Assembly: GCA_017523925.1 (NCBI GenBank) | Contig: JAFWVQ010000048.1 | Coordinates: 44,959-108,958 of the forward strand | DNA: 64,000 bases | Direction: 5' to 3' | Source of the DNA: Clostridia bacterium | GTDB lineage: Bacteria; Bacillota; Clostridia; Christensenellales; CAG-138 | Shown here: positions 59,664-64,000 of the stretch, one piece after another | Position numbering within the stretch: position 1 is the first letter of the stretch | Layout: the number at the start of each line of letters is the position of its first letter | Notes under the pieces: model-generated | The model's database searches: none | Told to the model about the DNA's origin: nothing | What the model saw: the letters and a program-made list of their open reading frames with translations, nothing else | Position numbers and translations under genes: made by a program

Positions 59664-61025
59664 ATGAACTACACCAGTGTCGGCGCCGTTTCCCTCGGCT
59701 GCAGCAAAAACGCGGTGGACACCGAGATCATGCTCGGCGAGCTCTCGCGCCTCGGCTTCAAGGTCGGCGCGGGTGCGGACGAGGCCGAGATCATCATCGT
59801 GAACACCTGCGGCTTCATCGAAAGCGCCAAGCAGGATTCCCTTGACGCGATCCTCGAGATGGCGCAGTATAAAAAGAGCGGCGCATGCAGGCTGCTGGTC
59901 GTGACCGGCTGCCTCTCGCAGCGCTACCCCAAGGAGCTTCGGGAGGAGCTGCCCGAGGTGGACCTATTCTGGGGCGTTAAGGACTACCCCGCGCTCGCAA
60001 GGAAGCTCTTCGAGCTTGCGGGCGGCGAGGGCGAGGGTAAAGCGAAAAATTCGCGGGACTCGAGCCGCACAATAATCTGCGGCGATTCCGCAAGGCTGCT
60101 CACCACGCCCCCCTTCCGCGCCTATCTCCGCATTGCGGACGGCTGCGACAACCGCTGCACCTACTGCGCGATACCGCTGATCCGAGGCGGAAGGCGCAGC
60201 GTGCCGATGGAAAAGCTGCTTGACGAAGCGGCCGCGCTTGCTGATTCGGGCGTTTCGGAGCTGACCGTTATCGCGCAGGATACCAGCGCATACGGCACCG
60301 AGCTCTACGGCAAGCCCATGCTGCGCGAGCTGCTGCTCAAGCTTGCCGAGATAGAAAAGCTGCATTGGATAAGGGTTTTATACGCCTATCCGAACACGAT
60401 CGACCGCGCCCTTGTGGACACGATCGCGGGCGAGAAAAAGCTTTGCGCCTATATCGATATGCCGATACAGCATATCAGCGAGAGGATGCTCCGCGCCATG
60501 AACCGCCACGGCTCCGGCGCGCATATCCGCGAGATAACGGACTATATCCGCTCCGTTTCGCCCGATTTCATCCTCCGAACCACCGTTATGACGGGCTTTC
60601 CTGGCGAGACCGAGGCGGATCACCGGGAGCTTCTGCGCTTTTTGAGCGAGCATCCCTTCGACCGCGTCGGCGCGTTCACCTATTCCGCCGAGGACGGCAC
60701 CCCCGCCGCCTCGATGCCCGATCAGGTGCCGCACGAGCTTGCCGAAAGAAGGCTGGACGAGCTGATGCGCCTTCAGATGGATATCTCGAAAAAGCTCAAC
60801 GAACGCCGCGTGGGAAGCACGGTGGAAGCGCTTGTTGAGAGCATCGAGCTTGAAAACGACGGCAGCTTCACCGCCCTTGCGCGCTCGTATGCCGAGGCTG
60901 CGGACGTGGACGGCATGCTGCTCGTTCGCGGCAAGGGCATCGAGAACCTGCCCATGCCCGGCGAATACGTTAACGCCAAGCTCACCGCCGCAAAGGAATA
61001 CGACCTGGAAGGCGAAATACTGTGA
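59664..61025 (+). CDS. rimO: Ribosomal protein S12 methylthiotransferase RimO
   Basis: 453 residues, TGGAAGGAT before the ATG. Radical SAM methylthiotransferase that modifies an aspartate of ribosomal protein S12. N-terminal UPF0004 domain with three cluster cysteines (SLGCSKN, VNTCGF, TGCLSQR), radical SAM CxxxCxxC in DGCDNRCTYCAIP (about 155), and a C-terminal TRAM domain (about 385-453). RimO rather than MiaB from the SLGCSKNAVDTE start and the IAQDTSAYGTELYG block. Confidence 0.95.
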   Translation: MNYTSVGAVSLGCSKNAVDTEIMLGELSRLGFKVGAGADEAEIIIVNTCGFIESAKQDSLDAILEMAQYKKSGACRLLVVTGCLSQRYPKELREELPEVDLFWGVKDYPALARKLFELAGGEGEGKAKNSRDSSRTIICGDSARLLTTPPFRAYLRIADGCDNRCTYCAIPLIRGGRRSVPMEKLLDEAAALADSGVSELTVIAQDTSAYGTELYGKPMLRELLLKLAEIEKLHWIRVLYAYPNTIDRALVDTIAGEKKLCAYIDMPIQHISERMLRAMNRHGSGAHIREITDYIRSVSPDFILRTTVMTGFPGETEADHRELLRFLSEHPFDRVGAFTYSAEDGTPAASMPDQVPHELAERRLDELMRLQMDISKKLNERRVGSTVEALVESIELENDGSFTALARSYAEAADVDGMLLVRGKGIENLPMPGEYVNAKLTAAKEYDLEGEIL

Positions 61026-61030
61026 ACGCC

Positions 61031-61122
61031 GAGTGAATGCCTGAACCGTGGATAAATTCGGAAGAAATTCCGCAGGAATTTCAACCTCAACTATTCACTA
61101 TTCATTATTCACTATTCACTAA
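61031..61122 (+). repeat. Dispersed repeat, copy F (long form)
   Basis: GTGAATGCCTGAACCGTGGA followed by TAAATTCG, GAAATTCC-GCA-GGAATTTC (61064-61082), AACCTCAAC and TATTCAC, TATTCAT, TATTCAC, TATTCAC, TA. It fills most of the rimO-pgsA gap. Confidence 0.92.
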
Positions 61123-61141
61123 CCACAACCCGGGGTGCAAC

Positions 61142-61735
61142 ATGAATCTTCCGAACAAGCTGACGATGCTGCGCATCATCATGATACCGCTGTTCATAGC
61201 ATCGTTCTATCTGCCCGAGAGCTGGGTGCTGTTCACGCTGAACACCCACCCCATCCGGCTCAAATACATCATTGCGGCCATCATCTTCCTGCTTGCCTAC
61301 GTTACCGACACGCTGGACGGCGTTATCGCAAGAAAGCGCGATCTTATCACCGATTTCGGCAAGCTGATGGACCCAACGGCGGATAAGCTTCTGACCGCAG
61401 CCGCGATGATAATGCTCTGCCGCTTCCCCGTTATGAGCATGGGCAACGCGCTCATGCCGATCTTCACGGTCATCGTGATCGCGCGAGAGATGTTCGTCAG
61501 CGGCATCCGCCAGCTTGCGGGCTCCAAGGGGATCGTTATCGCCGCAAAGCCCATCGGCAAGGCGAAGACCACGCTGCAATTCGCCGCGCTGCTGTGCGTG
61601 CTGCTGCTGGGGCAGGTGTTCGCCGCGATCCGCGTGCCGGTGGACTTCATCGCCGTCTGCGCCGCCGTGCTGCTGACGATCTGGTCCGGCATTGACTACA
61701 CCGTTGGCGCGAAGGAGCTTTTTAAGGACAGATGA
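61142..61735 (+). CDS. pgsA: CDP-diacylglycerol-glycerol-3-phosphate 3-phosphatidyltransferase
   Basis: 197 residues from MNLPNKLTMLRIIMIPLFIA (the longer ORF upstream translates the repeat). Integral membrane enzyme of phosphatidylglycerol synthesis. The CDP-alcohol phosphotransferase motif is present from TDTLDGVIARK to GKLMDPTADK (D-G-x2-A-R, then G-x3-D-x3-D). Five or six membrane segments. The ribosome site is weak (GGGGTG), perhaps because the repeat displaced the native leader. Confidence 0.94.
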   Translation: MNLPNKLTMLRIIMIPLFIASFYLPESWVLFTLNTHPIRLKYIIAAIIFLLAYVTDTLDGVIARKRDLITDFGKLMDPTADKLLTAAAMIMLCRFPVMSMGNALMPIFTVIVIAREMFVSGIRQLAGSKGIVIAAKPIGKAKTTLQFAALLCVLLLGQVFAAIRVPVDFIAVCAAVLLTIWSGIDYTVGAKELFKDR

Positions 61736-61829
61736 GCGCCGATGCGGCAGAGAATTTCAAGATCAAATAAAGTATCGCAAAGAGCGAAAGAATAAGATCG
61801 GGCAGCCGTCCGAACGGAGAGGATGAAAT

Positions 61830-62387
61830 ATGTTAAACAACGAACGCTACTACTACTCTACTTACTCCGCCGAGCTTGATGAGATGATCCATGCCGAGCT
61901 CGGCCCGATCGCCGATGCGCTTATCGAGCGGAAGCAGAAGATCACCGCCGCCGAGAGCCTGACCGGCGGGCTTATGAGCGCGTACTTCGTGGATATGCCC
62001 GGCTGCTCCGAGTGGTTTTCCGAGGGCTTTGTGGTGTATTCCGCCGAAGCCAAGATCGACCGCCTCGGCGTTTCCGCAGAGCTGATCGAAAAAAACACGA
62101 TGCTCGATTCCGAGGTCGCGCTTGAAATGGCGAAGGGTGCGCTGCGCATCACCGGCTGCGATTACTCCGTGGCGATGTGCGGGCTTGGCGGCCCCTTCTT
62201 CCACAGCGACGGCACGCCGATCCCGATGGATCCGCGCCATTCGCCCGGGCTGACCTTCGTTGCCTGCGCCTGCAAGCACGGCGCGGCGGTGCATACCTAC
62301 ACGCTGATGGGCTCGCGCCCGGAGATCCGCCGATTGGCTGTACTAAAAGCTGTACGGATGCTGTCAAATATGATGCAGCTCGGCTGA
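61830..62387 (+). CDS. pncC: CinA C-terminal domain protein (nicotinamide-nucleotide amidase)
   Basis: 185 residues, GGAGAGG before the ATG. Contains only the CinA C-terminal (PncC) domain: KITAAESLTGGLMSAYFVDM, FVVYSAEAKIDRLGV and CGLGGP. PncC deamidates NMN to recycle pyridine nucleotide. The N-terminal MoCF domain of full-length CinA is absent. Its place before recA is conserved in Gram-positive genomes. Confidence 0.9.
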   Translation: MLNNERYYYSTYSAELDEMIHAELGPIADALIERKQKITAAESLTGGLMSAYFVDMPGCSEWFSEGFVVYSAEAKIDRLGVSAELIEKNTMLDSEVALEMAKGALRITGCDYSVAMCGLGGPFFHSDGTPIPMDPRHSPGLTFVACACKHGAAVHTYTLMGSRPEIRRLAVLKAVRMLSNMMQLG

Positions 62388-62390
62388 TAA

Positions 62391-62401
62391 TATGCTATAA
62401 T
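62391..62401 (+). promoter_or_regulatory. Extended -10 promoter of recA
   Basis: TATGCTATAAT contains TGn-TATAAT (62393-62401), 39 nt before the recA start; a -35 is not evident. I saw no GAAC-N4-GTTC LexA box nearby. Confidence 0.55.
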
Positions 62402-62439
62402 ACTCTCATAAACCAACCCAATCAAAGGAGAAAAGGCAA

Positions 62440-63480
62440 ATGTCCAAGGAAAAGGCACTTGAGGTTGCGCTTGCGCAGATAGAAAAGCAGTTCGGCAAGG
62501 GCGCGATCATGCTGATGGGCGACGCGGCGTCGAAGATAACGGTGGACGTTATCCCGACCGGCTGCATCGAGCTGGACGCGGCGCTCGGCGTTGGCGGCGT
62601 TCCGCGCGGCAGAATAGTGGAGATCTACGGCCCCGAGGCATCGGGCAAAACCACGCTTGCGCTGCACGTTGTGGCGCAGGCACAGAAGATGGGCGGCATG
62701 TGCGTTTTTATCGATGCGGAGCACGCGCTCGACCCCGTTTACGCGAAGAATCTCGGCATAGACCTCGATAATCTGTACATATCCCAGCCCGATTGCGGCG
62801 AGCAGGCGCTCGAGATCGCCGATTCGCTTGCAAGAAGCGGCGCGGTGGACGTTATCGTTATCGACTCCGTGGCGGCGCTGGTCCCCAAGAGCGAGCTTGA
62901 GGGCGATATGGGCGATTCGCACGTGGGTCTTCAGGCGCGCCTGATGAGCCAGGCGCTCCGCAAGCTTGCGGGCGTTGTGGGCAAGAGCAACACCTGCGTT
63001 ATCTTCATCAACCAGCTTCGCGAGAAGGTGGGCGTTATGTTCGGCAATCCCGAAACCACCACGGGCGGCAAGGCGCTCAAGTATTTTGCAAGCGTTCGAC
63101 TGGACGTTCGCAGGATAGACACGCTCAAGCAGGGCAACGCCGCCGTCGGCAGCCGCACCCGCGTGAAGGTGGTCAAAAACAAGGTCGCGCCCCCGTTCCG
63201 CCAGGCGGAGTTTGACATTATTTACGGCGAGGGCATCTCCAAGGAGGGCTCCGCGCTGGATATGGGCGTTGAGCACAAGATCGTGCAGAAGACCGGCGCA
63301 TGGTTCAGCTACGGCGATTTCCGACTCGGCCAGGGCCGCGAGAATGCGCGCCAGTTCCTCAAGGATAACCCCGAGCTCTGCGACGAGATCATCATCAAAC
63401 TGCGCGCGCTGATCGCCGCAAAGCCCGATTCCGTGCCGCTTGCGATGAGCGACGACGCAGGCGAGCTGCCGGAGGATTAA
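62440..63480 (+). CDS. recA: Recombinase RecA
   Basis: 346 residues, CAAAGGAGAAAAGG before the ATG. ATP-dependent strand exchange and LexA co-protease. Walker [18 protein letters not shown] (about 65-81), Walker [15 protein letters not shown], loop L1/L2 regions ([40 protein letters not shown]) all intact; C-terminal acidic tail DDAGELPED. Confidence 0.98.
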   Translation: MSKEKALEVALAQIEKQFGKGAIMLMGDAASKITVDVIPTGCIELDAALGVGGVPRGRIVEIYGPEASGKTTLALHVVAQAQKMGGMCVFIDAEHALDPVYAKNLGIDLDNLYISQPDCGEQALEIADSLARSGAVDVIVIDSVAALVPKSELEGDMGDSHVGLQARLMSQALRKLAGVVGKSNTCVIFINQLREKVGVMFGNPETTTGGKALKYFASVRLDVRRIDTLKQGNAAVGSRTRVKVVKNKVAPPFRQAEFDIIYGEGISKEGSALDMGVEHKIVQKTGAWFSYGDFRLGQGRENARQFLKDNPELCDEIIIKLRALIAAKPDSVPLAMSDDAGELPED

Positions 63481-63514
63481 GGCGCGATATAGCAGCGCAA
63501 ATAGAATATGAGCA

Positions 63515-63540
63515 GGACCGCTTTCGGGCGGTTCTTTTTT
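63515..63540 (+). terminator. Terminator of recA
   Basis: GGACCGC-TTTCGG-GCGGTTC hairpin followed by TTTTTT, 35 bp after the stop codon. Confidence 0.92.
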
Positions 63541-63544
63541 GGAG

Positions 63545-63655
63545 TTAGTGAATAGTGAATAATGAATAGTGAATAGTTGCGGTTGAAACGCCACGGGCTG
63601 TTTTTAGTGAATAGTGAATAATGAATAGTTGCGGTTGAAACGCCACGGGCGTTTC
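63545..63655 (-). repeat. Dispersed repeat, copy G, tandem pair in inverse orientation
   Basis: On the plus strand TTAGTGAATAGTGAATAATG... GAATAGTTGCGGTTGAAACGCC occurs twice. The second copy ends with the full palindrome GAAACGCC-ACG-GGCGTTTC (63637-63655), whereas the first is interrupted after GGGC. Opposite orientation to the other copies, i.e. still pointing with the heptads toward the upstream gene. Confidence 0.9.
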
Positions 63656-63667
63656 TTCAATTATCTT

Positions 63668-63883
63668 CACCTCATCCGTCTTCGCGCGGCTCTGCCCCGC
63701 TCAGCCACCTTCCCCTCAAGGGGAAGGCTTTTGGGCGGCGTTTCTTCTGATTTTATTCATTATTTGAAATCCGCAGGGTTTTTTACCCCAATTTGCCGCA
63801 AGGCGAATTTCACTGCGCCGCAAGGCGCCCTCTCGAGGCTTCCCCTCGAGGGGAAGCTGTCAGCGCAGCTGACTGATGAGGTG
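63668..63883. repeat. MITE-like element with inverted termini
   Basis: Outer inverted ends CACCTCATCCGTC (63669-63681) and GACTGATGAGGTG (63871-63883), each followed inward by a perfect palindrome: CTTCCCCTCAAGGGGAAG on the left and CTTCCCCTCGAGGGGAAG on the right. No coding capacity. Sequences of the type CACCTCATCAGTC...AGCTTCCCCTCGAGGGGAAG recur in intergenic DNA of gut Clostridia as I recall them; copy number here was not determined. Confidence 0.65.
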
Positions 63884-63924
63884 GTACGAAAAATGCGCAG
63901 CAAAGCGAGCATTTTCGGATAGCT

Positions 63925-64000
63925 TCAACTCAGCTTGGGAGCCTGCTCAATGATCATGCCGTTTGTGTTTTTTGTCCGATTGGATTCAAATCCCTTGCGG
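63925..64000 (-). CDS. Possible C-terminal fragment of a gene running off the window
   Basis: Minus-strand frame open from the window edge: RKGFESNRTKNTNGMIIEQA then PKLS and TGA. Only 25 codons are visible, so no family can be named, and an open frame of this length is expected by chance. Its position next to a repeat-rich region after recA is the only support. Confidence 0.3.
   Translation of the reverse strand, partial: RKGFESNRTKNTNGMIIEQAPKLS

Noticed and set aside
62388..62439. LexA/SOS box upstream of recA
   Set aside because: No GAAC-N4-GTTC type palindrome could be found in the short gap.
63975..64000. tRNA T-arm at the window end
   Set aside because: GATTCAAATC resembles a T-loop but its flanks do not form the 5-bp stem.

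Overview
The window looks like about 64 kb of chromosome from an uncultured Gram-positive Clostridia-type bacterium, probably from the gut or rumen. The reasons are the housekeeping order ftsK/spoIIIE - rimO - pgsA - cinA - recA, a split two-subunit glycine decarboxylase (gcvPA/gcvPB), a long-form hpf, a ruvX - DUF1292 pair, strong GGAGG ribosome binding sites, and many secreted proteins with Pro/Thr linkers and dockerin modules. Most of it is GC-rich. The stretches 10.6-13.3 kb and 20.4-22.9 kb are visibly AT-richer, which suggests acquisition.

Layout. 1-6.5 kb: PHP phosphoesterase (partial), a DUF4253 protein and a gcvT-gcvH-gcvPA-gcvPB operon. 6.6-10.2 kb: two lipoproteins and a secreted dockerin protein. 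10.2-22.3 kb: an accessory island. It opens with an internally deleted IS3-family (IS150-like) element, followed by a RyR-domain protein. A six-gene operon ending in a VirD4-like ATPase comes next, and then a DUF4062-WD40 gene (frameshifted) and a TIR-STING fusion without a visible CD-NTase. 22.9-27.4 kb: a 1500-residue peptidoglycan hydrolase carrying two cohesins and two dockerins. 27.9-31.1 kb: a SF2 helicase fused to a SprT-like metallopeptidase, with its own regulator. 31-35.5 kb: GNAT, DUF4298, mntP, DUF1292, ruvX and a DUF11 repeat protein. 35.6-40.0 kb: an M15 carboxypeptidase lipoprotein and a RiPP-type cluster (PqqD-like RRE, radical SAM/SPASM enzyme, Cys-rich precursor, HprK-like kinase). 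40.1-45.4 kb: three GT2 glycosyltransferases (four GT domains). 45.5-53.9 kb: two mini membrane proteins, a CAP-dockerin protein, ornithine carbamoyltransferase, a small Cys peptide and a giant vWA-dockerin protein. 54.3-56 kb: hpf, then an ORF-less unit of about 750 nt with its own strong promoter and terminator, a likely long structured ncRNA. 56.2-63.5 kb: ftsK-rimO-pgsA-cinA-recA. A palindrome plus TATTCAY heptad repeat recurs in intergenic DNA throughout.

How the parts may work together. Four dockerin proteins and one cohesin-bearing cell-wall hydrolase suggest a surface assembly built on cohesin-dockerin pairing but made of wall hydrolase, CAP, vWA and beta-helix parts rather than cellulases. 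The island combines nucleotide-signal immunity parts (TIR, STING, RyR, DUF4062) with an envelope-located VirD4 operon. The RiPP cluster has the parts for radical modification, and possibly phosphorylation, of a repeat-rich Cys peptide. The strongest undescribed candidates are the TIR-STING/DUF4062-WD40 pair, the VirD4 operon, the cohesin-dockerin wall hydrolase and the long ncRNA next to hpf. All family assignments were made by eye from motifs; no database search was run.
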